Shown here in pieces: positions 44,179-51,858 of a DNA stretch of 51,858 bases. Within the stretch, counting starts at the first letter, position 1, and every line of letters begins with the position of its first letter. The stretch is from an uncultured Parasphingopyxis sp. (lineage in GTDB: Bacteria > Pseudomonadota > Alphaproteobacteria > Sphingomonadales > Sphingomonadaceae). The stretch lies in assembly GCA_905479515.1 (NCBI GenBank), contig CAJQMX010000005.1, forward strand, positions 1-51,858, read 5' to 3'. The translations under genes and the position numbers were made by a program. The notes beneath the pieces are model-generated. The model was not told where the DNA came from and did no database searches. It saw only the letters and a list, made by a program, of their open reading frames with translations.

Positions 44179-45573
44179 ATGACCACCGAAACCCGCACCG
44201 AAACCGATTCTATTGGCCCGATTGAGGTTGCCGCCTCTGCCTATTGGGGTGCGCAGACACAGCGGAGCCTGGAGAATTTCCCCTTTGGCGCAAGCGAGCG
44301 GATGCCGATTGGCATTGTCCATGCTCAGGCGGCGGTGAAGCAGGCGGCGGCGCGGGTGAACAAGAAGCATGGGCTGGACGCGGGCCTCGCCGATGCCATT
44401 GAGGAGGCGGCGACGGCCATCCGTTCAGGCCGGTTCGATGCCGAATTTCCGCTGACCATCTTCCAGACGGGCTCGGGCACCCAGACCAATATGAACGTCA
44501 ACGAGGTGATCGCCGGGATCGCCAATGAAACGCTGGCTGGCACGCGGGGTGGCAAGGCACCGGTGCATCCCAACGATCATGTGAACATGTCGCAAAGCTC
44601 GAATGACAGCTTCCCGACAGCGCTTCATGTGTCGACGGCGCTGGCGACGCGCGATCGCCTGGTGCCGGCACTCGACATTCTGATCGCCGCTCTGACGGCG
44701 AAGGCCAAAGCCTGGGATCATATCGTCAAGATCGGCCGCACCCACACGCAGGATGCAACGCCGCTGACTCTGGGCCAGGAATTTTCCGGTTATGCGGCGC
44801 AGCTTATCAGCTGCAAAGCGCGGATCGAGGGTGCGCTAACCGGCAATATCGCCAAGCTCGCCATTGGTGGCACGGCGGTTGGCACCGGGCTCAATGCGCC
44901 TGAAGGCTGGGCGACGGACATGGCCGGAGCGATCAGCGACATTACAGGTTTTGCTTTTGAAAGTGCGCCCAACAAGTTCGAGCAGCTCGCCGCAAAGGAC
45001 GGGCTCGTCTTCTTCTCCGGCGCGCTCAACACGCTGGCCGTGGCGCTCAACAAGATCGCCAACGATATCCGGTTCCTGGGGTCCGGCCCGCGTTCGGGCC
45101 TTGGCGAGCTGTCTCTGCCCGCCAATGAGCCGGGCAGCTCGATCATGCCGGGCAAGGTGAACCCCACCCAGTGCGAAAGCCTGACCATGGTTGCAGCCCA
45201 GGTGATCGGCAATAATCAGGCAGTTACCGTAGGCGGCATGCAGGGGCATTTTGAACTCAATGTCTTCATGCCGCTGATCGGGGCAAATGTTCTGCGCTCG
45301 ATTGAGCTGATGGCGACCGGGATGACGAGCTTTGCCGAACGCTGTGTCGAGGGCATCGAGGCCAATGAAGACAAGATTGCCGAACTGGTCGGCCGCTCGC
45401 TGATGCTAGTCACTGCGCTCGCCCCCGAGATCGGCTATGACAATGCCGCCGGCATCGCCAAGCATGCGCACAAGAAAGGCATGACCCTGAAAGAGGCCGG
45501 TCTCGATCTTGGGCTGGTCGATGAAGAGACGTTTGACCGGGTTGTCAGGCCGGAGAATATGCTCGGCCGCTAG
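44179..45573 (+). CDS. fumC: Class II fumarate hydratase
   Basis: 464 residues from ATG 44179 ([17 protein letters not shown]). Signatures: [50 protein letters not shown] with the catalytic His, and [15 protein letters not shown], the lyase-1 motif with the active Ser loop. It hydrates fumarate to malate in the TCA cycle without an iron-sulfur cluster. An ATG at 44134 lies in a repeat and is rejected. Confidence 0.98.
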   Translation: MTTETRTETDSIGPIEVAASAYWGAQTQRSLENFPFGASERMPIGIVHAQAAVKQAAARVNKKHGLDAGLADAIEEAATAIRSGRFDAEFPLTIFQTGSGTQTNMNVNEVIAGIANETLAGTRGGKAPVHPNDHVNMSQSSNDSFPTALHVSTALATRDRLVPALDILIAALTAKAKAWDHIVKIGRTHTQDATPLTLGQEFSGYAAQLISCKARIEGALTGNIAKLAIGGTAVGTGLNAPEGWATDMAGAISDITGFAFESAPNKFEQLAAKDGLVFFSGALNTLAVALNKIANDIRFLGSGPRSGLGELSLPANEPGSSIMPGKVNPTQCESLTMVAAQVIGNNQAVTVGGMQGHFELNVFMPLIGANVLRSIELMATGMTSFAERCVEGIEANEDKIAELVGRSLMLVTALAPEIGYDNAAGIAKHAHKKGMTLKEAGLDLGLVDEETFDRVVRPENMLGR

Positions 45574-45648
45574 GCCTGCAGCGCGCACGGCGGAACAATC
45601 GCCCTATTTGCCCCGTTGGTAGTGAGAATGCTGCACAAAGGGGCAATG

Positions 45649-46512
45649 ATGGACGCGAGTTTTATAACGATATTGCAGGACCAGCTCGGTGATATGGCCG
45701 AGACGACCGTGCGGATGCTGCCGCAGATGGCGGTCGGGCTGATCATCCTCGTCCTCACCTGGCTGATGGCGAAAGCCGGACGCAAGATCGCGCATCGCTT
45801 TATCGGCAAGACCGATATCCGGCCCAGCCTGCTTACCCTTGTCGAAACGGTCGTGACGATCCTCATCTGGTTCATCGGCCTGTTTGCCACGGCGGCGATC
45901 ATCCTGCCCGGTGTTACCGCAGCGAGCATCATCGCCGGTCTTGGCATCGGTGCGGTGGCGATCGGCTTTGCGTTTCAGGATATTTTCGAGAATTTCCTCG
46001 CTGGTGTCCTTATCATGATCCGGGAGAAGATGCGGATCGGCGATGTCATCGAATGCGAGGGCATTTCCGGCAAGGTCGAGGCGATCAATCTGCGCGAAAC
46101 CTATGTCCGCAAGCTCTCCAACGAAGTGACGATTGTTCCGAACTCGATGCTATTCAAAAACCCGGTCGAGATTTTTACCGATATGGATGGGCGGCGGCAC
46201 GAAGTGGTGTGCGGCGTTGCCTATGATGTCGATCTCGACGAAGCGGCAAAGGTCATCGAAGACGCCGTCAGAAGCTGTGACAAGGTCGATACGGATCGCG
46301 GTGTCGACGTGTTCGCCAAGGAATTTAATTCGAGTTCAATCGACTATCTGGTTCGCTGGTGGTCGGGCTCTACGCCCCGCGCGGGCCATGAGAGCCGGGA
46401 TCAGGTCGTGCGCGCCGTGAAAGCCGCGCTGGACAAGGCCGGGATCGAAATTCCGTTCCCTTATATCACCCATACTTTCAAGGAACCCGTACCTCTGGAG
46501 AATAAGGAATGA
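45649..46512 (+). CDS. mscS: Small-conductance mechanosensitive channel (MscS family)
   Basis: 287 residues from ATG 45649, seven bases after AAAGGGG. Three N-terminal TM helices; TM3 has the GLGIGAVAIGFAFQDIFENFLAGVLIMI motif with the Gly/Ala packing of MscS. The cytoplasmic beta domain (MRIGDVIECEGISGKVEAINLRETYVR) and C-terminal vestibule follow. It opens under membrane tension to release solutes in hypo-osmotic shock. Its stop overlaps the next gene by four bases (ATGA). Confidence 0.94.
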   Translation: MDASFITILQDQLGDMAETTVRMLPQMAVGLIILVLTWLMAKAGRKIAHRFIGKTDIRPSLLTLVETVVTILIWFIGLFATAAIILPGVTAASIIAGLGIGAVAIGFAFQDIFENFLAGVLIMIREKMRIGDVIECEGISGKVEAINLRETYVRKLSNEVTIVPNSMLFKNPVEIFTDMDGRRHEVVCGVAYDVDLDEAAKVIEDAVRSCDKVDTDRGVDVFAKEFNSSSIDYLVRWWSGSTPRAGHESRDQVVRAVKAALDKAGIEIPFPYITHTFKEPVPLENKE

Positions 46513-46784
46513 GCATTTTCAGGGAAATCGCCCGCGGCGCGCTTGGCGGCCATGTCCGCAGTAGAACCGCCGGACGCGGCCTTTTGGGCGCAGGCATCGG
46601 CCTGATCGCGGTACGCATCGCGACGCGTTCGCTCCCCGGAGCTGCCCTGGTCGGCGGCGGGCTTGTCGCCAAATATCTGTGGGACAAGAAGCGCGAACGT
46701 GGCGAGACGGCAACGGATGCCCCCGACGCGCGCACCACCGAAGCGGAAACAGCGCACGCCGGGGACGATACCGCTACCTCTTAG
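46509..46784 (+). CDS. Small protein with a basic N-terminus and Gly-rich hydrophobic centre
   Basis: 91 residues. Basic start (SIFREIARGALGGHVRSRTAGR), then two Gly/Ala-rich hydrophobic stretches (GLLGAGIGLIAVRIATR and LPGAALVGGGLVAKYLW), and an acidic Asp/Glu/Thr tail. It may be a small membrane-associated protein. It is coupled to mscS by a four-base overlap, so a role with the channel is possible. I recognise no family. Its stop shares TTAG with that of the convergent gene. Confidence 0.7.
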   Translation: MSIFREIARGALGGHVRSRTAGRGLLGAGIGLIAVRIATRSLPGAALVGGGLVAKYLWDKKRERGETATDAPDARTTEAETAHAGDDTATS

Positions 46785-47845
46785 AAACTGCCCTGCCAAC
46801 CGACAGTCAGCGACCAGTCTCCGCTCATCTGCGGGCCGTTAAGGTCCTGATAGATAGGCGCGCCGATCTCAATCCCGAGCCGCTGGCCATCAAGGGATCC
46901 CTGTGCGGCGAAGTTGACACCGAAATAGGCGTCAACGCGTTCACCGCCCTGGAAATCAGGATTTGCTGCCTGATTTGGCCCCATGATCGCCGGATCAATG
47001 CCGTCAATCCTGCCGGTTGTCCGCGCTGCGAGACGGCCAGACAGGCTTACCCAGTAAGCCGGTTCATAGCTGACCCAGCCCGTCACTTCATGCACGTCAC
47101 CGCGGCTATAGCCTTCGTCGTTGGTGCCGAGCCGGATCGTGGCGTTATATTGCGCGCCCCAGCCAAGCTGGCCCGCATAGCCCCGATAGGTAATCGCGGG
47201 CTTGAGATCCCATGTCCCCGATCCCGGCTGCATTGCATAGCCCAGTCGCATCGTTTGGGTGGTACCCATCGGCGTCAGCATTTCGCCCGTTTCGGTTGTC
47301 GAGCCGGTCGGGATGCCGACTGCCGCGCGGGCGACGATCTCATGATCGCCTTCCACTTTCGACAGCGGAAAGAGCGCGCCGACGGTCATATCGCCAAATC
47401 CGTCGACCGACATGCTTGAGCCGCCAAGCACGGTTGTCCCCATGCCACCCTGATAGGTGGTCGATTCCATTTCCCGGGTCACATAGCTGCCCGATGCGAT
47501 CAGCGTCATCCAGTCAACAGGAGCATACATCATGCCCATCATGTGCATCTCCATGCGCATTTCCTGCGGCACGACACGCAAGGTTGGCGGCTGACCGGGC
47601 ATACCGGCAAAGCGGTTTGGAACGCCGGTAACGATGTCGTCGGAAGAAATGGAATCGGTGCCGATTTGGTTGCCAGAGCCTTCCATATGCATGAAGCGAT
47701 AGGAGAACATGATCTCCCCGGCATTGTGGGTGTGATCTCCCATCACGCCGATCGGCGCGTGGCCATTGGCATGGGTGCCCTCATGGGCGGCGAGAGGAGC
47801 AGTAATGAGCGCGGCCGAAAGCGCCGCGAGAGAAGCGTATTTCAC
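46781..47845 (-). CDS. Outer-membrane beta-barrel protein, His/Met-rich
   Basis: 354 residues from GTG 47845, with AAGGA eight bases upstream; long upstream extensions are not supported. The signal peptide ends PLAA-H. A His-rich start (HEGTHANGHAPIGVMGDHTHNAG) precedes a barrel with many amphipathic strands ending in Phe. The stretch RMEMHMMGMMYAPVDWM is Met/His-dense. Proteins of this type (annotated transporter or MetA-like) appear near copper-related genes; a copper or other soft-metal role is inferred. The DUF2946 gene lies 58 bases upstream on the same strand. Confidence 0.85.
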   Translation of the reverse strand: MKYASLAALSAALITAPLAAHEGTHANGHAPIGVMGDHTHNAGEIMFSYRFMHMEGSGNQIGTDSISSDDIVTGVPNRFAGMPGQPPTLRVVPQEMRMEMHMMGMMYAPVDWMTLIASGSYVTREMESTTYQGGMGTTVLGGSSMSVDGFGDMTVGALFPLSKVEGDHEIVARAAVGIPTGSTTETGEMLTPMGTTQTMRLGYAMQPGSGTWDLKPAITYRGYAGQLGWGAQYNATIRLGTNDEGYSRGDVHEVTGWVSYEPAYWVSLSGRLAARTTGRIDGIDPAIMGPNQAANPDFQGGERVDAYFGVNFAAQGSLDGQRLGIEIGAPIYQDLNGPQMSGDWSLTVGWQGSF

Positions 47846-47903
47846 GAAATTATCCTTGCTGAATCGATAGTAATTGCGCCCGATATGGCGCGTATTGGTC
47901 GGT

Positions 47904-48335
47904 TCAGAAGGAGGTGGGCGGCCCAGTTTGTGGAGGCGGAGGCGCGGCAAGGCCCATCCCGATGGCGCCGATGCCTGCGGGCGGGAAGGTGGTCTCGGCA
48001 TGGATAACCGGCATCGATGCGCCCGAAGGCGCAGACGTGAAGCTGACGGGGCTGGACGCCGCCGCATAGTCGCAGGGCGTGGTATCGGTTTCCGCTGGGT
48101 GCTCATCGTCCAGCGCTTCTGCGAGCGCGATCATCGCGGCGGACGCGTCATCCGGCAGAGGGGCGGCCTGCAGACCCAAGCCTTGCCCGGTACACAGCAT
48201 GATGGTCGTGCCGCCTTTGGCGAAAACCGGCATGAAGCCCGTCGGTACGATCGCCTGGGCAAACAGCAATATCGCTGCAAGGATCGTGAACCGATCCTTG
48301 CGCAGCTGTCTGAAAAGGGAAAGCCGATTCGCCAT
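47904..48335 (-). CDS. DUF2946 family protein
   Basis: 143 residues from ATG 48335. A signal-anchor-like helix (FTILAAILLFAQAIVPTGFMPVF) precedes a short region GGTTIMLCTGQGLG with one Cys; another Cys is in TTPCDYAAASS. This cysteine arrangement resembles DUF2946, small proteins often found by copper or heavy-metal genes. The His-poor, Pro-rich C-terminus is of low complexity. It is likely cotranscribed with the outer-membrane protein gene downstream. Assigning the family is by eye. Confidence 0.72.
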   Translation of the reverse strand: MANRLSLFRQLRKDRFTILAAILLFAQAIVPTGFMPVFAKGGTTIMLCTGQGLGLQAAPLPDDASAAMIALAEALDDEHPAETDTTPCDYAAASSPVSFTSAPSGASMPVIHAETTFPPAGIGAIGMGLAAPPPPQTGPPTSF

Positions 48336-48439
48336 CGCGCGCCCTATGCCCGACCGCGCCGCGTTAGGCCATCCCTTGTTACGCCGGGGAATTGCGTTGA
48401 TCCCGATCCGCATCTATCAGTAGGAAAAAGGGGCCTGAC

Positions 48440-48859
48440 ATTACCGATAATCGCATCAGGAGTGCGTTCACGCGCCGCTCCTTCCTGTCCCGCGTTGCTG
48501 GCAGCGCAACCTTGCTGATCGGTGCAGGCGCGGTGGTCACCGGCTGCAAGGCACCGGAAGGCAAAGCAGCACAAGCGGCGGGCCTTACCGATTGTGACAG
48601 CGGAGCGAATGCCGATGGAGCCGGTGCGGGTCGCTCCGGCGGGCATACAGGGATCAGCGATAGCGATGGCGGCGCATCGGCCGATCCCGCCGGTTGCGGC
48701 AATGGCAATGGCCCGATTACCGACAGCGACCGGGGGCGGCATGCCGATCCGGTTGGCGAAGGACGCGGGCCCGATCGCCATACCGACAGGGATATCGGGT
48801 TCAGCGCCGATCCGATCGGACGCGGTGCCGGGCCAGTAGAGTCTGGTGACAGGCAATGA
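48440..48859 (+). CDS. Tat lipoprotein built of ~21-residue Asp/Gly repeats, apparent ATT start
   Basis: 139 residues if started at ATT 48440, with AAGGGG six bases upstream. No ATG, GTG or TTG is in frame between the upstream stop (TGA, 48398) and the signal peptide; the first ordinary start, TTG 48512, would cut the signal. The signal is TRRSFLSRVAGSATLLIGA with a Tat-type RR and lipobox VVTGC-K. The mature part has four repeats near T-D-x-D-x-G-x-x-A-D-P-x-G-x-G (residues about 55-139), Asp/Gly-rich like calcium-binding repeats. ATC 48455 is a weaker alternative start. The DUF418 gene overlaps its stop (ATGA). Confidence 0.72.
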   Translation: MTDNRIRSAFTRRSFLSRVAGSATLLIGAGAVVTGCKAPEGKAAQAAGLTDCDSGANADGAGAGRSGGHTGISDSDGGASADPAGCGNGNGPITDSDRGRHADPVGEGRGPDRHTDRDIGFSADPIGRGAGPVESGDRQ

Positions 48860-50055
48860 GCGACAAAACAGTTTCCATTGCCGAAACCCCTTCCACCGCT
48901 ACGCCGACCGCTGAAGAAAGCCGCACTGCGCGCCGCATAGTCGGTTTCGATATAGCGCGCGCTTTTGCGATTTTTGGCATGATCACGGTCAATTATCGCT
49001 CAACCTTCCATATTACGGGCGAAAGCCCGGCCTGGCTCGAAACCGCCTCCGGCATGGTCAATGGCCGGGCGGCGGCTTTGTTCGTGCTGCTCGCGGGCAT
49101 CGGAATTTCGCTCCTCTCTCGCCAGAGCCGACTCTCCGGGGAGCGAGCGGATATTCGCGAGGACCGTTACAATCTGCTGCGCCGCGCGGCCTTCCTGTTA
49201 GCCATTGGACTGCTGTTCCGGCAGATCTGGGACTATGATATCCTGCATTTTTACGGCATCTATCTGATGATTGCGGCCGTGCTACTCACCGTATCGAACC
49301 GGAACCTGGCCATTACCGGCTTTCTGGTGGCTGCGGTTTTTCCAATACTCTATTATGTACTGCCCGCGCAGTTCGGCATTTCCTTCTGGGCGACGACGAG
49401 TGAATTCACCTTTCGGGAAGTGCTGATCGATTTCTTCTTCCAGGGCTATCATCCGGTGACTCCGTGGGTCGCTTTCCTGATTGCCGGGATGCTGTTGGGG
49501 CGGCTCGATATGCGTGATCCTGTCATTCGCCGGAAAATGCTGATCGGCGGCGTTGCGCTCGCGCTCGCGGCTGAAGCAATTTCCTATGTTGCGCTCGACA
49601 TGGGGCTGTTCAAACTGATGGAGGATGTGTCGCAGACGATCGATCTGGAAGAAGCCAGTCTGTTGCTCGGTACCGCGCCTTATCCGCCCATGCCGCTCTT
49701 CCTGGCGGTCGGCATCGGCTGGGGCATGGCCATCGTATCGCTCTGCCTCTCCTTTGGGGATCGGTTTGCCGATCGCCGCTGGATCACACCGCTTGTCCAT
49801 ACCGGCCAGCTCGCGCTGACCATCTATATCCTGCACGGCACCGTGGGTGTCTGGGCGGTCGGTTGGGCCGGGTTCAAACCGCACCAGACGCTCGAATGGA
49901 TTATCGGCTATTCCGCGCTTTTCTATGTCGTCATGATCATTGCCTCGACCCTTTGGCGGCGCCGGTTCGATCGCGGGCCGGTTGAGGCAATCATGCGCAG
50001 GTTGACGGATAGCTGGAAAAGCGAGATCAATCCTATGGGTGAAAAACCCGAATAG
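48856..50055 (+). CDS. DUF418 multi-pass membrane protein
   Basis: 399 residues. RRIVGFDIARAFAIFGMITVNYR is the start of the DUF418/DUF1624 group, with the first TM helix and Asp near its beginning; about eight to ten TM helices follow, and a C-terminal HTGQLALTIYILHGTVGVW segment is diagnostic of DUF418. Relatives include YeiB and heparan-alpha-glucosaminide acetyltransferase-like proteins, which may transfer acyl groups across the membrane. It is coupled by a four-base overlap to the Tat repeat lipoprotein, so the two may work together. Confidence 0.88.
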   Translation: MSDKTVSIAETPSTATPTAEESRTARRIVGFDIARAFAIFGMITVNYRSTFHITGESPAWLETASGMVNGRAAALFVLLAGIGISLLSRQSRLSGERADIREDRYNLLRRAAFLLAIGLLFRQIWDYDILHFYGIYLMIAAVLLTVSNRNLAITGFLVAAVFPILYYVLPAQFGISFWATTSEFTFREVLIDFFFQGYHPVTPWVAFLIAGMLLGRLDMRDPVIRRKMLIGGVALALAAEAISYVALDMGLFKLMEDVSQTIDLEEASLLLGTAPYPPMPLFLAVGIGWGMAIVSLCLSFGDRFADRRWITPLVHTGQLALTIYILHGTVGVWAVGWAGFKPHQTLEWIIGYSALFYVVMIIASTLWRRRFDRGPVEAIMRRLTDSWKSEINPMGEKPE

Positions 50056-50058
50056 TCG

Positions 50059-50613
50059 TTATGCCCCGCCTTGCCACACCCGGATCGCGTCAATCGGCCA
50101 AACGAGCATCAGCACGTTTAGCGTCAGATTGTCGCGGATCATCCAGAGGGTGAACAGCTCGAAGATCACGGCTATCGCGACAGTGGGCCACAGACCGATC
50201 CGCCGTGCGATCAGGAAGCCCAGCGCCATCCAGCCGATATCGGCGATGGAGTTGATAATCGCGTCGCCGGAATAGCCAAACGCTGCCGTTGCCTCACGAT
50301 AGCGGTTGATGATGATCGGCGAGTTTTCGAGGATTTCCCAGCCTGCCTCTATGGCCACGGCAAGGCAGAACCACAGGCCTGGCGATTTGCGGCGCAGCAG
50401 CAGCCAGCCCAGCCCGCAGAACAGGAATCCGTGAATGATATGGCTCGGCGTGTACCAGTCCGTCAGATGCTGGCTGTTGTCGGGGCCATGCACCTCGCCC
50501 ACCCAGAGTTTGATCTCGCCACATTCGCAGATCGGATTGCGGCCCATCCAGTAGAGGATGGCGGCGGCTGCGATGATTAACGCCGTGGCAATGACCCAAT
50601 AGCGCTGGCTCAC
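50059..50613 (-). CDS. DUF2585 (UPF0314) membrane protein
   Basis: 184 residues from GTG 50613, with GAGGAG then AAAGG upstream; the GTG overlaps the stop of the DUF1697 gene (GTGA). Five TM helices, and a conserved motif set CECGEIKLWVGEVHGPDNSQHLTDWYTPSHIIHGF with Cys, His and Asp; EAGWEILENSP is also conserved. The family is alphaproteobacterial and of unknown function. The residues suggest metal or lipid chemistry at the membrane. Confidence 0.9.
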   Translation of the reverse strand: MSQRYWVIATALIIAAAAILYWMGRNPICECGEIKLWVGEVHGPDNSQHLTDWYTPSHIIHGFLFCGLGWLLLRRKSPGLWFCLAVAIEAGWEILENSPIIINRYREATAAFGYSGDAIINSIADIGWMALGFLIARRIGLWPTVAIAVIFELFTLWMIRDNLTLNVLMLVWPIDAIRVWQGGA

Positions 50614-51164
50614 CCTTTGCGCTCCTCTATCATGTCCTGAATTTTGCAGACGGTACGCAAATTCCGTCCGGTCGCTGTGGCGCCGAAAGCCTTGTCGATG
50701 GCAGCGGGAGTGAGCTTGCTGCGTGCGACACCCGAACAATAGTCGATCCATATAGCATCGCCTGCCCTCCGGATGTTCTCTCCACCTTGCGCCCGCTCGC
50801 AAAGCATGGCGACCGCCGATTCTGGAGGACTGGTGGCGGCGATCAGCAGGTGCAGCATTTTTTCCGAAACCCTATCTTCCCCGGCAAACGGATTGTTATC
50901 GATATAGGCTTTCCATGTGTTTGCCGCCCGCACGATGAGCGGGACCTCAAAACCGAAATGCCGGCTGACCGCATTGGCGAGCATATCTCCGGTCTTGGCC
51001 AGGGTTTCCCCAGAGCCGATCAGCAGGTTGCCGCTCTGGATATAGCTTTGCGGATTGGCAAAGCCCAAATCGTTGCACAGCGCACGAAGCTCGGCCATTG
51101 GCATCTTGCGATTGCCACCGACATTGATGCCGCGCATCAGGATGACAAACTCAGGTATCTGCAT
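50610..51164 (-). CDS. DUF1697 protein
   Basis: 184 residues from ATG 51164. FVILMRGINVGGNRKMPMAELRALCNDLGF and YIQSGNLL are the family signatures (PF08002). Such proteins are common in bacteria and have a ferredoxin-like fold, with no established activity. ATG 51164 lies inside the upstream NTF2-like gene (14-base overlap), so the two are probably coupled. Confidence 0.92.
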   Translation of the reverse strand: MQIPEFVILMRGINVGGNRKMPMAELRALCNDLGFANPQSYIQSGNLLIGSGETLAKTGDMLANAVSRHFGFEVPLIVRAANTWKAYIDNNPFAGEDRVSEKMLHLLIAATSPPESAVAMLCERAQGGENIRRAGDAIWIDYCSGVARSKLTPAAIDKAFGATATGRNLRTVCKIQDMIEERKG

Positions 51165-51624
51165 CGGACGCGATGGCGGTGTTCTGATCATGCACCAGTC
51201 GCCAGCTGCCATCCTCCAGCGCGAAGACCAGCAGCAGGAAATAGCGTGATGGTTCTTCTTCTTCTTCGCCCTCATTGCGCTGCGTCATCCGCAGCAGCGT
51301 GTAGCCGAGGTCCGCACCGATCCGCTGGTCGATCACTTCCTCGCTGACCGTGAAGCCGCCGCCGGTCAGCCATGGCTCCAGAATTTCGAGATAGGCCTCG
51401 CGGCCGTCGATCAACGTGCCATCGGGCAGGATCAGTTGGAGATTCGGTTGGTTCGTGATGGTTGATGCGAAGCTATCCCAGTCATGCGCTTTGATGGCTG
51501 AAACATGGCGCTCGACGGTGCAGTCATAGTTGCAGGCCGGATCGGGCGCGGTCGTATCAGTCGCGGTGCAACCCGCAATCAGGGCCAGCGAAGCGGTTAG
51601 GGCCAGTGTTAGGTGATGATGCAT
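51151..51624 (-). CDS. NTF2/SnoaL-like lipoprotein
   Basis: 157 residues. Signal peptide with lipobox LIAGC-T. The mature part (VSAIKAHDWDSFASTI...LILPDGTLIDGREAYLEILEPWL...SWRLVHDQNTA) has the helix-hairpin-sheet pattern of the NTF2-like/SnoaL/DUF4440 fold, usually a small ligand pocket. An acidic EGEEEEEPS loop is odd. The gene is divergent from gmk, 48 bases apart. Confidence 0.85.
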   Translation of the reverse strand: MHHHLTLALTASLALIAGCTATDTTAPDPACNYDCTVERHVSAIKAHDWDSFASTITNQPNLQLILPDGTLIDGREAYLEILEPWLTGGGFTVSEEVIDQRIGADLGYTLLRMTQRNEGEEEEEPSRYFLLLVFALEDGSWRLVHDQNTAIASDADT

Positions 51625-51672
51625 CTTTGTCCTCCATCTTGACCTTGCCGCGCGCTTGCGCGAACCGGGTTC

Positions 51673-51858
51673 ATGGTCGAACCGATTCAGCTTGAGCGCC
51701 GCGGGCTCCTTTATGTTCTTTCATCGCCGAGCGGAGCGGGCAAGTCCACTATCGCGCGGATGTTGCTGGAGGCCGATGGCGAGATTGCGCCGTCGGTATC
51801 GGCAACGACCCGCCCGATCCGGCCGGGAGAAGAAGACGGCACCCATTATCATTTCGTC
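51673..51858 (+). CDS. gmk: Guanylate kinase, N-terminal part (3' truncated by window edge)
   Basis: First 62 residues only. [24 protein letters not shown] holds the Walker A loop (residues about 16-24), followed by the GMP-binding [22 protein letters not shown] segment. It phosphorylates GMP to GDP. The reading frame stays open to the window end. Confidence 0.97.
   Translation, partial: MVEPIQLERRGLLYVLSSPSGAGKSTIARMLLEADGEIAPSVSATTRPIRPGEEDGTHYHFV

Noticed and set aside
47846..48106. N-terminal extension of the outer-membrane protein by 87 residues
   Set aside because: Arg/Pro-rich extension overlaps the DUF2946 gene and precedes the signal peptide; GTG 47845 has AAGGA upstream.
1..51858. 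CRISPR array, prophage, insertion sequence or integron
   Set aside because: No regularly spaced repeats, integrase, transposase or phage structural genes were seen on either strand.

Overview
The window looks like a chromosome segment of an alphaproteobacterium of the order Sphingomonadales (Sphingomonadaceae or Erythrobacteraceae-like). The evidence is the moderately high GC content, a TonB-dependent receptor of the type abundant in that order, alphaproteobacterial families (GapR/DUF2312, alpha-type SspB, DUF1244, DUF2585), a CTTG-N18-CTATAT heat-shock promoter, and the order ruvC-ruvA-ruvB-ybgC-tolQ-tolR-tolA-tolB-pal. I saw no prophage, insertion sequence, CRISPR array, rRNA or tRNA. Most of the window is core genome; the accessory parts are about 1-4.6 kb, 16.4-18.1 kb, 41.2-42.3 kb and 46.8-50.1 kb.

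Layout. 1-4.6 kb: the 3' end of a TonB-dependent receptor, a TPR protein with a C-terminal Fe(II)/2-oxoglutarate oxygenase domain, a convergent sulfotransferase-like protein, then a small exported cysteine protein flanked by a decayed copy of itself and a 23-codon signal-peptide-like ORF. 4.7-11.4 kb: an exported protein, clpB with a predicted RpoH promoter, a two-domain M16 peptidase and a small beta-rich protein. 11.4-16.3 kb: purK/purE, gpmA, a dienelactone hydrolase, a cytosolic-carboxypeptidase-type M14 peptidase and a DUF4136 lipoprotein. 16.4-24.6 kb: a TPR-sulfotransferase, galE, a beta-propeller lipoprotein, a PPP-type phosphatase, rpmJ (zinc-free L36), a HAD hydrolase, pyk, a DUF1244 protein, gapR and a GNAT enzyme.

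24.7-32.1 kb: yebC-ruvC-ruvA-ruvB followed by ybgC-tolQRAB-pal, ending at a terminator. The first block joins Holliday-junction processing genes by 4-base start/stop overlaps; the second encodes the envelope Tol-Pal machine. 32.2-40.7 kb: an exported isoaspartyl peptidase, an acyl-CoA carboxylase beta subunit, a six-helix membrane protein, a GNAT enzyme, a GGDEF protein, a Tat-exported M24 peptidase, ispG and a thioredoxin-fold lipoprotein. 40.7-42.3 kb: an Rrf2 regulator with four clustered cysteines, divergent from a membrane protein fused to an AhpD-like CGPC domain, with a 25-bp imperfect palindrome between them. 42.5-46.8 kb: an EamA transporter, sspB, fumC, mscS and a small basic/hydrophobic protein. 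46.8-51.9 kb: a His/Met-rich outer-membrane protein with a DUF2946 protein, a Tat lipoprotein of about 21-residue repeats coupled to a DUF418 membrane protein, DUF2585/DUF1697/NTF2-like genes, and the 5' end of gmk.

Points that stand out: two genes appear to use rare start codons (ruvC, CTG; the Tat repeat lipoprotein, ATT), both with a well-placed Shine-Dalgarno sequence; the Rrf2/membrane-AhpD pair looks like a small self-contained redox or nitrosative stress unit; the receptor/TPR-oxygenase/sulfotransferase-like trio is a recurring but functionally unexplained arrangement; and three convergent gene pairs share their stop codons within a CTAG or TTAG tetranucleotide.
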